Positions 1-7,835 of a stretch of 14,223 bases of DNA are shown one piece after another; the stretch's first letter is position 1, and each line of letters starts with the position of its first letter. The stretch lies in contig DIQY01000030.1 of assembly GCA_002424295.1 (NCBI GenBank), forward strand, positions 1 through 14,223, written 5' to 3'. Source of the stretch: Ruminococcaceae bacterium UBA5450 (GTDB taxonomy: Bacteria > Bacillota > Clostridia > Oscillospirales > Acutalibacteraceae). The notes below the pieces were generated by a model. The model made no database searches. It was not told the DNA's origin and saw only the letters and a list, made by a program, of their open reading frames with translations. The translations under genes were made by a program, and so were the position numbers.

Positions 1-1
1 A

Positions 2-1915
2 TATCATGTAGAGGATTTAAGCGGCTTAACTCCGCAAAAGCTTTTGGAAAAGCTCAACATCAAAATTCACGAATTTATGGAAAAACAATATTCCTGTCTG
101 CATCGCTCCATCATTCCGGCTCTAAAAAAACTAAATATTTCATTTCTTACGCCGGATGAAATGAATGAAGAACAGCTTTCGTTCCTCTCTAATTATTTTG
201 AAAAAGTCCTTTTCCCTGTATTAACTCCGCTCGCAGTTGACCCCAGCCGCCCATTTCCACTTTTGGCAAATAAAAGTCTGAATGTAGCGATTCGCCTTGA
301 GGGAAATGGAAAGCCTTATTTTGCTGTTGTACAGGTTCCCTCGATTCTTTCTCGATATTTGGAGCTGCCTTCCCATGATGGAGGCCGGGAATTTATCCTT
401 CTCGAAAATTTAATTATTTATAAATTGGAAGAATTATTTGAAGCAAGTGATATCCGTGCTGCCTGCCCTTTCCGCATGACCAGAAACAGCGATCTTGAGA
501 TTGATGAAGGAGCCGAAGATCTGCTGGCAGAAATTCAAAAATCCATTAAAAAGCGGAAACGCGGAAATCCAGTTCGGCTGGAACTTTTACAAAAATGCGA
601 TCCGGAAACAAAATCGTTCCTGCTCGAAATGATTCATATCCGAAAGGATAATATCTACGAACTTCCAGGTCCATTGGATTTAACTTTTCTCTCCAAATTT
701 GCAGATCTTTCCGGATTTGAAAAATATTGTTTCAAACCAATTATGCCAGTTTATCCTCCTGCCGATTTTTGGAACTATAAAAGCATTTTTGATGCGATCA
801 GAGAAAAAGACCGCATGGTTCACCACCCGTATGAGAGTTTTGAAACCGTTGTCGATTTTGTGCGTCAGGCTGCAGAAGATGAAAATGTACTTGCCATTAA
901 GCAAACCCTCTATCGGGTCAGCGGCCATTCTCCTATCATCGCGGCGTTGGTTCGCGCCGCTGAAAACGGGAAACAAGTGACCGTTCTAGTGGAGCTGAAA
1001 GCACGTTTTGATGAGGAAAATAATATTCTCTGGGCAAAAAAGTTGGAAGAAGCGGGCTGTCACGTCATTTACGGATTGGCAGGACTTAAAACGCACTGTA
1101 AAATTTTGTTGGTTGTCCGCAGAGATGAAGACTGTATTCGTCGATATGTTCATATGGGGACTGGAAATTACAATGATTCCACCGCAAAGATTTACACCGA
1201 TATCGGCATTTTTACTTGCAAGGAGCCCTTTGGAACAGACGCCAGCAGCCTTTTTAATGTATTGACCGGTTATTCCCGTCCCCCGGAATATAATAAAATG
1301 CTGGTCGCTCCAAACGAACTGCGCGGATTTTTTGAATCTATGATTCAGCGTGAAACTCAAAATGCCAAAGATGGGCTTCCTTGTGGTATCACCGTAAAGG
1401 TAAATTCTCTCGTTGATCCCGAAATTATTTCTCTTCTCTATAAAGCTTCACAGGCGGGAGTCCCGATTCATCTGATTGTACGTGGAATTTGCTGCCTGAT
1501 TCCCGGCCTGCCTGGGGTCAGCGAGCATATCGAAGTCATCAGCATTATCGGACAACTTCTCGAGCACAGTCGGATTTTTCGTTTTGAAAACGGCGGCACC
1601 CCAAAAATTTACATGGGAAGTGCAGATTGGATGAGCAGAAACCTCGACCGTCGTATCGAATTAGTTTTTCCTATCGAAGATGAAGATTTAAAACAGCGTG
1701 CATTTGGAATTCTTGACCTGATGTTAAATGATAATATCAACGCTAGAATGATGACCAATACAACAGAATATCATCATATCGATCGGCGTGGAAAAGTCCC
1801 CTGCAACTGCCAGCGTGAATTCAGCCGCCTAGCACAGGAAGCTGTTGCAAAACTAGAGATTCCTGATCGAGATCAGCCTTTGAAACCAATTTTAAGTCCT
1901 GATTTTGATCGTTGA
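2..1915 (+). CDS. ppk1: Polyphosphate kinase 1 (PPK1), 5'-truncated by the window edge
   Basis: PPK1 reversibly transfers the ATP gamma-phosphate onto inorganic polyphosphate through a phosphohistidine. The frame is open from base 2 with no stop, so the gene begins upstream; the TTG at 44 is internal. 637 residues are visible. The first (phosphorylated) catalytic histidine lies in a GLKTHCKILL motif (codon 1094-1096) and the second in LLEHSRIF (codon 1565-1567). Their 157-residue separation equals that of E. coli His435 and His592, which implies that only about 70 N-terminal residues are missing. Other family motifs visible are HHPYESF and the VLAIKQTLYR stretch of the catalytic core, and GTGNYND. 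The middle and C-terminal domains look intact. The phosphofructokinase gene follows after 39 bases on the same strand without a terminator, suggesting cotranscription. Identification is firm. Confidence 0.97.
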   Translation, partial: YHVEDLSGLTPQKLLEKLNIKIHEFMEKQYSCLHRSIIPALKKLNISFLTPDEMNEEQLSFLSNYFEKVLFPVLTPLAVDPSRPFPLLANKSLNVAIRLEGNGKPYFAVVQVPSILSRYLELPSHDGGREFILLENLIIYKLEELFEASDIRAACPFRMTRNSDLEIDEGAEDLLAEIQKSIKKRKRGNPVRLELLQKCDPETKSFLLEMIHIRKDNIYELPGPLDLTFLSKFADLSGFEKYCFKPIMPVYPPADFWNYKSIFDAIREKDRMVHHPYESFETVVDFVRQAAEDENVLAIKQTLYRVSGHSPIIAALVRAAENGKQVTVLVELKARFDEENNILWAKKLEEAGCHVIYGLAGLKTHCKILLVVRRDEDCIRRYVHMGTGNYNDSTAKIYTDIGIFTCKEPFGTDASSLFNVLTGYSRPPEYNKMLVAPNELRGFFESMIQRETQNAKDGLPCGITVKVNSLVDPEIISLLYKASQAGVPIHLIVRGICCLIPGLPGVSEHIEVISIIGQLLEHSRIFRFENGGTPKIYMGSADWMSRNLDRRIELVFPIEDEDLKQRAFGILDLMLNDNINARMMTNTTEYHHIDRRGKVPCNCQREFSRLAQEAVAKLEIPDRDQPLKPILSPDFDR

Positions 1916-1954
1916 TATCATTTAAGCTTTTCAATTAAAAGGATGTGATTTATT

Positions 1955-3046
1955 TTGCTGCGTGTAGGTATTTTAACAAGTGGCGGCGACTGTCAAGGAC
2001 TTAATTCTGCAATCCGCGGAGTCGCCAAAGCACTTTATGTCAGATTCGGCAACCATGTAGAAATCTATGGAATTGCAGACGGATATCGTGGCCTGATCGA
2101 AGGAAATGCTCGGTTAATGAACCCGGAGAATTTTTCCGGGATCCTAACCCTAGGCGGTACAATTCTTGGGACTAGCCGTCAGCCTTTTAAAATGATGCGA
2201 GTCGTAGAAAATGACAGCGTCGATAAAGTAAAAAACATGAAAGAAAATTACAAGAAGCTCAAACTGGACTGCCTTGTGATTTTAGGCGGGAATGGAACTC
2301 ATAAAACTGCAAATCTGCTGAGCCAAGAAGGGCTTAATATTGTCACCCTGCCCAAAACGATTGATAACGATGTCTGGGGAACCGAAATGACCTTTGGCTT
2401 TTACAGTGCCATGAACATTGCTACCAATGTTGTAGATTGCATCCATACCACAGCAACCTCTCATGGACGCGTATTTATCATAGAAATTATGGGTCATAAG
2501 GTGGGCTGGCTTACCCTTTATGCAGGGATTGCCGGCGGCGCTGACGTGATTTTGATTCCGGAAATCCCCTATGATATTGACGAGATTGCAGATACGATCC
2601 AGCGGCGTAATAAAAGCGGTAAGCGCTTTTCCATTCTTGCAGTAGCAGAAGGCGCTATTTCAAAAGAGGAATCGATCTTGAGTAAAAAGCAGTTAAAAGC
2701 CGCAAGAACTCTTGAGACTCAATATCCCTCCATCAGCTATCGGATTGCCGAAAGACTTGGCCAAAAGACCGGCCAGGAAATTCGAGTGACGGTACCGGGT
2801 CATTTTCAGCGCGGCGGCAGTCCATGCCCTTATGACCGTGTCCTTTCCACCCGTTTTGGTACCGCAGCCGCAAATTTGATTGCAGAAGAAAAGTTTGGAA
2901 ATATGGTAGCCCTGCAAAACGGAGCGATTGTTCCTGTCCCCTTATCAGAAGTAGCCGGAAAATTAAAGCGTGTTCCATTAGACAGCGAAGTGATTCGTAC
3001 TGCACGAGAAATTGGAATTTCTTTTGGAGATCATCCTGAAAAATAA
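1955..3046 (+). CDS. pfkA: 6-phosphofructokinase, mixed ATP/PPi clade (Gly/Lys active site)
   Basis: Phosphorylates fructose 6-phosphate to fructose 1,6-bisphosphate, the committed step of glycolysis, in the cytoplasm. The 363 residues carry the whole fold: GGDCQGLN nucleotide loop (10-17), GGNGT (111-115), PKTIDND with catalytic Asp137 (133-139), an MGHKVGW substrate loop (179-185) and PGHFQRGGSP (281-290). Gly114 occupies the place of E. coli Gly104, which normally goes with ATP. Lys134 occupies the place of Gly124, a lysine typical of PPi-dependent enzymes and of actinobacterial-type ATP enzymes. Asn113 replaces the Mg-coordinating Asp103. ATP is the likely donor, but the sequence does not settle it. 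The start is TTG at 1955, with AAAAGGA 11 bases upstream; no ATG fits. The gene sits behind ppk1 and ends in a strong terminator. Confidence 0.93.
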   Translation: MLRVGILTSGGDCQGLNSAIRGVAKALYVRFGNHVEIYGIADGYRGLIEGNARLMNPENFSGILTLGGTILGTSRQPFKMMRVVENDSVDKVKNMKENYKKLKLDCLVILGGNGTHKTANLLSQEGLNIVTLPKTIDNDVWGTEMTFGFYSAMNIATNVVDCIHTTATSHGRVFIIEIMGHKVGWLTLYAGIAGGADVILIPEIPYDIDEIADTIQRRNKSGKRFSILAVAEGAISKEESILSKKQLKAARTLETQYPSISYRIAERLGQKTGQEIRVTVPGHFQRGGSPCPYDRVLSTRFGTAAANLIAEEKFGNMVALQNGAIVPVPLSEVAGKLKRVPLDSEVIRTAREIGISFGDHPEK

Positions 3047-3082
3047 TTGTTCAAAATTGAGAAACAAAATACAACTGCAAAT

Positions 3083-3120
3083 AAAAAAGGAACCAGCATA
3101 AAAAGCTTGGTTCCTTTTTT
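3083..3120. terminator. Bidirectional rho-independent terminator between pfkA and the comEA-like gene
   Basis: The left arm AAAAAAGGAACC-AGC pairs with the right arm GCT-TGGTTCCTTTTTT around a loop of about seven A-rich bases, with a single bulged base. The stem begins in an A run and ends in a T run, so it reads as a canonical hairpin plus U-tract from both strands. It lies between the phosphofructokinase stop (3046) and the convergent ComEA-like stop (3128), and probably ends both transcription units. Confidence 0.93.
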
Positions 3121-3127
3121 ATAACGA

Positions 3128-3475
3128 TCATAAATCAATTTGGCTGCGGATTTGATCAAACAGCTGATCACCGATTCCCCTTACATTTTTTAAATCTTCT
3201 ATCGAAGTAAATTTTCCATGTGTTTCCCGATATTCTACAATTCTTTTCGCTAAAGCAGGGCCTATCCCATCTAATTCCTGCAATGCGGATTCCGACGCTG
3301 TATTTAAATGAATTTTTCCATTATAAGCACTTGAAACGTCTTGCACATCTGTCGCAACCTCTACAACAGACGGACTGACATTAGGGACAAAAAATAAATT
3401 AAATCCAATACAGACTGCCGCCAAAATTGCAGCCAATCCAACCAGCACTTCTATCTCCCAATTTTCACGCCCCAT
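3128..3475 (-). CDS. Short ComEA-like membrane-anchored helix-hairpin-helix DNA-binding protein
   Basis: 115 residues. A short N-terminus is followed by one hydrophobic segment (about 8-30), a linker of some 23 residues, and a C-terminal double helix-hairpin-helix domain (54-115). The domain contains HLNTASESALQELDGIGPALAKR-type and SIEDLKNVRGIGDQ motifs. This is the ComEA DNA-receptor arrangement: membrane anchor and external HhH domain binding DNA backbone for uptake. It lacks the SLBB-type domain found in full ComEA proteins such as that of B. subtilis (about 200 residues). No comEC or comEB gene is in the window, so a competence role is an inference; a nucleoid or envelope DNA-binding role is also possible. 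The ATG lies inside the end of the pseudouridine synthase gene (11-base overlap), with GGAG seven bases before it, indicating translational coupling. Confidence 0.85.
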   Translation of the reverse strand: MGRENWEIEVLVGLAAILAAVCIGFNLFFVPNVSPSVVEVATDVQDVSSAYNGKIHLNTASESALQELDGIGPALAKRIVEYRETHGKFTSIEDLKNVRGIGDQLFDQIRSQIDL

Positions 3476-4397
3476 ATAGATTCTCCAGCTTTTTTAAAAA
3501 CTCTTTAAAATAAAGCGGCAATTCTGAAGTGAATTCCATATATTTTCCGCTTCTCGGATGAACAAATCCGATTGTCCGTGCATGCAGGCACTGCCCGTTA
3601 AGTCCTGGAACTGGGTGCTTCGGTCCATAAAGCGGATCTCCTGCAACTGGGTGGCCAAGATAGGCCATATGAACCCGAATCTGATGAGTCCTTCCTGTTT
3701 CCAACTTCAAACGAACATATGTAAACTGTGAATATCGTTTTAAAACAGTATAATGCGTAATTGCCGGTCTCGAATTTTTTTCTGTAACTGCCATCTTTTT
3801 TCTCTCGATTGGATGGCGTCCAATCGGTTCGTCAATCGTGCCGGAGTCTTCCTTTAGATTTCCATGCACGACCGCCTCATATAAGCGTGTAAAGCTATGG
3901 ACTTTAATCTGCTCTGCCAATTTTCGATGAGAATAATCATTCTTTGCAACAATCAATAGTCCACTGGTATCTTTATCAATACGATGAACAATCCCGGGAC
4001 GAATCACCCCATTGATTCCGGAAAGGCTATCCCCACAATGCGCCAAAAGTGCATTTACCAAGGTCCCGTCGTGATTTCCGGGTGCCGGATGCACCACCAT
4101 TCCCTTTGGTTTATTGACAACCAACAAATCATCATCTTCATAGATGATTTCCAAAGGAATGTTCTCGGCCTTTACATTAAGTGGTTCCGGGTCCGGTATG
4201 AAAAGGTTTAGGAGCTGTCCTTCTTTAAGAAGCTCTTTTTTTGAAAGCAATTTCCCTTTACACGTCACGTTTCCCGATAAAATCAGTTTTTCTGCCGCTG
4301 ATCTTGTGAGTCCTTCAACAGTTCCGCCTAAATACTTATCAAGCCTCTGCCCTGTCCCGGAATGATCAACAACCAATTCAATTTTCTTTCCCATCAT
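3465..4397 (-). CDS. rluD: RluA/RluD-family ribosomal RNA pseudouridine synthase
   Basis: Isomerises specific uridines in RNA, most likely 23S rRNA, to pseudouridine. The 310 residues hold an N-terminal S4 RNA-binding domain (about 16-65, starting QRLDKYLG) and a catalytic domain from about residue 82. The signature HRIDKDTSGLL is at 138-148 with catalytic Asp141. The LETGRTHQIRVHM motif (232-244) and GDPLYG (253-258) are further family marks. S4 domain plus length fit the RluD/YlyB type, which modifies helix 69; B. subtilis ylyB likewise follows lspA. Two adjacent ATG codons (4397 and 4394) are both compatible with the upstream AGAAGG; I kept the first. It lies 17 bases after lspA and overlaps the ComEA-like gene. 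The exact target uridines cannot be read from sequence. Confidence 0.93.
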   Translation of the reverse strand: MMGKKIELVVDHSGTGQRLDKYLGGTVEGLTRSAAEKLILSGNVTCKGKLLSKKELLKEGQLLNLFIPDPEPLNVKAENIPLEIIYEDDDLLVVNKPKGMVVHPAPGNHDGTLVNALLAHCGDSLSGINGVIRPGIVHRIDKDTSGLLIVAKNDYSHRKLAEQIKVHSFTRLYEAVVHGNLKEDSGTIDEPIGRHPIERKKMAVTEKNSRPAITHYTVLKRYSQFTYVRLKLETGRTHQIRVHMAYLGHPVAGDPLYGPKHPVPGLNGQCLHARTIGFVHPRSGKYMEFTSELPLYFKEFLKKLENLYGA

Positions 4398-4414
4398 ACT
4401 TCTGCCTTCTCAAA

Positions 4415-4906
4415 TTATTTATGGGCATATTCTCCTAAGAGTACATGAATTATGAAAAGAATTACCCCAGTAACGACACAAATATCTGCAAAATTAAACA
4501 CGGGAGGGAAAAAGCTAAATTTTAAATAATCCACCACATATCCTAATTGGATTCGATCAATTAAATTACCGATTCCTCCACCCAAAACGAGGATACAGGC
4601 AACCCATGACCAAGTATTTTGCGACTTGTAAAAAAGGATCATTCCAATAATTACGACGCAGAGCAGTGACGTAAATAGAATCAGAAACAATTGCTTGTTT
4701 TCAAAAATGCTGAAAGCAGCCCCACGATTTTCAAGATAAAACAAAGAAAAGACTTGAGAAATCACATTAATACTCTTAATCGGTTTTACATTCTCGACAA
4801 TTATCCATTTTATCCACTGATCGATCCCTGCTACTAATCCTGCAAACACAAAAGCAATTAAGCAAAGCAGCGGCTTTTTATTTTCTGTTTTTGAAACAGA
4901 ACCCAT
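4415..4906 (-). CDS. lspA: Lipoprotein signal peptidase (signal peptidase II)
   Basis: Integral membrane aspartyl protease that removes the signal peptide of diacylglyceryl-modified prolipoproteins. The 163 residues form four hydrophobic segments (about 12-28, 52-66 as a re-entrant part, 72-92, 100-118 and 138-158). The family blocks are all present: an AGIDQWIKW block near 26-34, ENRGAAFSI (59-67), GGGIGNLIDR (109-118) with catalytic Asp117, and NFADICVV (138-145) with catalytic Asp141. These match the two catalytic aspartates of E. coli LspA in position and spacing. The start is ATG 4906 behind a G-rich GGTGGGA element. A terminator hairpin separates it from ileS upstream, so it either depends on read-through or has a promoter I could not identify. 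rluD follows 17 bases on, the same pairing as in Bacillus. Confidence 0.96.
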   Translation of the reverse strand: MGSVSKTENKKPLLCLIAFVFAGLVAGIDQWIKWIIVENVKPIKSINVISQVFSLFYLENRGAAFSIFENKQLFLILFTSLLCVVIIGMILFYKSQNTWSWVACILVLGGGIGNLIDRIQLGYVVDYLKFSFFPPVFNFADICVVTGVILFIIHVLLGEYAHK

Positions 4907-4934
4907 ATTGTCCCACCCGTCTCTCTAATAGAAT

Positions 4935-4967
4935 AAAAGCGGAGCAGCAATTACTGCCCCGCTTTTT
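4935..4967 (-). terminator. Intrinsic terminator after ileS
   Basis: Read on the minus strand, AAAAGCGGGGCAG, a six-base loop and CTGCTCCGCTTTT form a 13-position stem with one A-C mismatch, followed by TTTTATTCT. It begins about a dozen bases after the ileS stop and ends about 30 bases before lspA. The T run on the plus strand is also long, but no plus-strand gene lies upstream to use it. It should end or attenuate the transcript arriving from the division cluster. Confidence 0.85.
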
Positions 4968-4978
4968 AATCATTTATT

Positions 4979-7768
4979 TTATCCAATCACATGGGCACAG
5001 CGTTCACAAAGATCAGGATGATCTGCATCTTTGCCAACCGTATCTCCATACACCCAGCAACGCGCACATTTTTGACCTTCGGCGTGTTTGACCGTAATAC
5101 TCAGTCCCTGAAGTGCTACCTCGGTAAACTCTCCCGAACCTCCTTTTACGGTTTCCAGCTGAGAAACAATCAATGCTGTTAAAAGCTCTTTTTTCTGTTC
5201 ATTTACAAAATCATATAAATCTCCGTCACAGAACAACTGAACTTTTGCATCTAGAGAAGAGCCAATCACTTTCTCTTTTCGAGCAAGCTCCAAAGCCTTT
5301 TTCACATCATCACGAATTTCATGAATTCGATCCCATTTTGCAAGGAATGTTTTATCCACTTTAATTCCAGAAGACCGCGGGAACTCATTGAGTACAACAT
5401 TTTCGGCATCTTCGCTCGCAAGATGCGGCATGCTGTGCCAGATTTCATCAGAAGTAAAAGCCAAAATAGGCGATATCAAACGTGTCATTCCGCTAAGGAT
5501 CAGGAACATGACAGTCTGCGCCGCACGACGCGTATGACTATCCGCTTTTTCTGTATAAAGACGATCCTTACATACGTCCAGATAGAAGTTACTCATATCT
5601 ACGACACAAAAATTATGAATTGCATGGTAGGCATTATGAAACTCCAATGTTTCATAACCTTCCACCGTCTTTTTAATCAGTTCGTCAAATTTAATCAGTG
5701 CCCAGCGGTCAAGGTCTTCCAGCTCATTCATTGAAACCATATCATGATCCGGATCGAAATCGCTCAAATTACCAAGGATAAAACGCGCCGTGTTGCGAAT
5801 CTTACGATAAGCATCGGAAAGCTGCTTGAGAATTTCCTTTGAAATACGAATATCCGCATGATAATCAGAAGATGCAACCCATAAACGAAGAATATCAGCG
5901 CCATACTGATCAACAATTTCTTGTGGATTGATACCGTTTCCAAGAGACTTACTCATCTTGCGGCCTTCGCCATCTACCACCCAGCCATGTGTACAAACAG
6001 CTTTATAGGGAGCTTTTCCTCTCCATGCAACACTGGTTAGAAGGCTAGACTGGAACCAGCCACGATATTGGTCGGCACCCTCTAGATAAAGGTCGGCAGG
6101 CCAATGAAGTTCCGGACGCTGATCGGCTACTGCTGCATGCGTAACTCCGGAATCAAACCAAACATCCATGATGTCGCTTTCTTTTGTAAACTTTCCGCAG
6201 CCACATTTGGCACACTTTGTACCTTCGGGTAAAATTTCCTCAGCGGAAAGTTCATACCATGCGTCGCTGCCTTTTTCACGGAATAGGTCAGATACACGCT
6301 TCATAGCTTCTGCGCTGATCAGCGGCTCCCCGCAATCTTTGCAATAAAAAATCGGAATCGGAACACCCCAACGGCGCTGACGAGAAATACACCAGTCATT
6401 TCTTTCTCGAACCATCGAGGTGATACGGTCGCGGCCCCATTCGGGAATCCACTTTACTTTGTTAATTTCCTCGACGGCCTGATCTTTAATGGCATCGATG
6501 GAACAGAACCACTGTTTTGTTGCACGGAACAAAACCGGTTTCTTGCAGCGCCAGCAATGCGGATATTGATGGATAATCTTCTGTGTTGCAAACATTGCCC
6601 CAATTTCCACTAAATAATCGGCAATCGCTTTATTTGCTTCTTTTGTGGAAAGTCCGGCAAAGCGTTCTCCTGCTTCACTCGTCAAATATCCATTCGCATC
6701 TACCGGAACAATGATCGGCAGATCCGGATAATTCTGACACACATTATAGTCATCAATACCATGACCAGGAGCTGTATGAACACATCCGGTACCGCTTTCC
6801 AGCGTTACATGATTTCCCAGAATAATTGGAGAAACCCGGTCAAGGAACGGATGTTGTGTCTTAATAAATTCCAAGTCACTGCCCTTAAAAGTGGCAACCA
6901 CTTTATAATCTGTGAGTCCTGCCTGCTTCATGACATTTTCGTACAGAGCAGAAGCCATTACATAGTAGTCTTCTCCACACTGAATCAGAGAATACTCAAA
7001 ATCAGGGCCAAGGCAGATCGCCTCATTTGCAGGAATAGTCCAAGTCGTTGTTGTCCAAATCACAAAATAAGTACGAGAAAGATCGGCACCTTTTGCAGTG
7101 AAAAGGCCCTTATCATCAATCACGTGGAATTTCACGAAAATAGAATCACAGGGATCTTCTGCATATTCAATCTCTGCTTCTGCCAAAGCGGTTTTGCATT
7201 CCGGGCACCAATAGACAGGCTTTAATCCACGATAAATTAATCCCTTTGTTGCCATATTGGAAAAAATTTCAATCTGTTTTGCTTCAAAATCATGAGTGAG
7301 CGTTACATAGGGATGCTCCCAATCTCCAATTCCACCCAAGCGGCGAAATTCTTCTCTTTGGTCGTTCAGATATCCAAGTGCAAATTCTCTGCAAAGTTTG
7401 CGCAGTTCCAAATTTGAAATTGTTGCGGAATTTCCGACTCCAGCCTTTTTACGCGCTTTTAACTCTGTCGGAAGACCATGTGTATCCCAGCCTGGAACAT
7501 AAGGCGCCTGAAAGCCTGACATATTCTTATAACGCACAATAATGTCTTTTAAAACTTTATTGAGTGCCGTTCCCAAATGAATATCTCCATTTGCGTACGG
7601 AGGACCGTCATGCAGAACAAAAACAGGTTTGCCCTCATTTTTCTTCATAACTTTCTCATAAATATGATCCTGATTCCACTCTTGCAGCATAGTAGGCTCT
7701 CTTTTGGGCAAACCAGCCTGCATAGGGAATTTGGTTTTAGGCAAATTCAAGGTACTCTTATAATCCAT
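4979..7768 (-). CDS. ileS: Isoleucyl-tRNA synthetase
   Basis: Class Ia aminoacyl-tRNA synthetase that charges tRNA-Ile and edits misactivated valine. At 929 residues it matches bacterial enzymes (E. coli 938). The HIGH-type motif is HLGT at 64-67 within PPYANGDIHLGT; the KMSKS motif is at 604-608. The CP1 editing domain starts after YWCPECKTALAEAEIEY. A C-terminal zinc ribbon has Cys901, 904, 921 and 924, typical of the bacterial type. Two more cysteine sets are visible: 188/191 with 405/408, and 476/479 with 519/522 (plus Cys524), probably additional structural zinc sites. The start is ATG 7768 with GAGGAG about nine bases upstream. It lies 67 bases after divIVA, as in Bacillus, but that gap has no room for a T-box leader. 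A terminator follows. Confidence 0.98.
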   Translation of the reverse strand: MDYKSTLNLPKTKFPMQAGLPKREPTMLQEWNQDHIYEKVMKKNEGKPVFVLHDGPPYANGDIHLGTALNKVLKDIIVRYKNMSGFQAPYVPGWDTHGLPTELKARKKAGVGNSATISNLELRKLCREFALGYLNDQREEFRRLGGIGDWEHPYVTLTHDFEAKQIEIFSNMATKGLIYRGLKPVYWCPECKTALAEAEIEYAEDPCDSIFVKFHVIDDKGLFTAKGADLSRTYFVIWTTTTWTIPANEAICLGPDFEYSLIQCGEDYYVMASALYENVMKQAGLTDYKVVATFKGSDLEFIKTQHPFLDRVSPIILGNHVTLESGTGCVHTAPGHGIDDYNVCQNYPDLPIIVPVDANGYLTSEAGERFAGLSTKEANKAIADYLVEIGAMFATQKIIHQYPHCWRCKKPVLFRATKQWFCSIDAIKDQAVEEINKVKWIPEWGRDRITSMVRERNDWCISRQRRWGVPIPIFYCKDCGEPLISAEAMKRVSDLFREKGSDAWYELSAEEILPEGTKCAKCGCGKFTKESDIMDVWFDSGVTHAAVADQRPELHWPADLYLEGADQYRGWFQSSLLTSVAWRGKAPYKAVCTHGWVVDGEGRKMSKSLGNGINPQEIVDQYGADILRLWVASSDYHADIRISKEILKQLSDAYRKIRNTARFILGNLSDFDPDHDMVSMNELEDLDRWALIKFDELIKKTVEGYETLEFHNAYHAIHNFCVVDMSNFYLDVCKDRLYTEKADSHTRRAAQTVMFLILSGMTRLISPILAFTSDEIWHSMPHLASEDAENVVLNEFPRSSGIKVDKTFLAKWDRIHEIRDDVKKALELARKEKVIGSSLDAKVQLFCDGDLYDFVNEQKKELLTALIVSQLETVKGGSGEFTEVALQGLSITVKHAEGQKCARCWVYGDTVGKDADHPDLCERCAHVIG

Positions 7769-7835
7769 AGGTTTCTATCTCCTCAATTAAAATCTCGCCA
7801 CTGCGTAGAAAAAGATACCGCATTCTTTCGAAAAA

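Noticed and set aside
44..46. TTG as a start codon for ppk1
   Set aside because: The frame remains open to base 2 and encodes PPK1-like sequence upstream; the histidine positions show that about 70 residues precede the window.
986..1360. Minus-strand open frame of 124 codons inside ppk1
   Set aside because: It overlaps the catalytic core of ppk1 on the opposite strand and has no ribosome binding site or family motif.
1912..1940. Possible promoter ahead of pfkA (TTGATA, 17 bases, TTAAAA)
   Set aside because: The -10 is poor, and transcription would begin after or within the Shine-Dalgarno, leaving no usable leader.
6761..7225. Plus-strand open frame of 154 codons inside ileS
   Set aside because: It is antisense to a fully conserved part of ileS, has no ribosome binding site I can see, and its product has no recognisable domain.
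7800..7835. Weak stem (TGCG ... CGCA) between divIVA and ileS
   Set aside because: Four base pairs around a long loop are not a credible terminator or T-box element.
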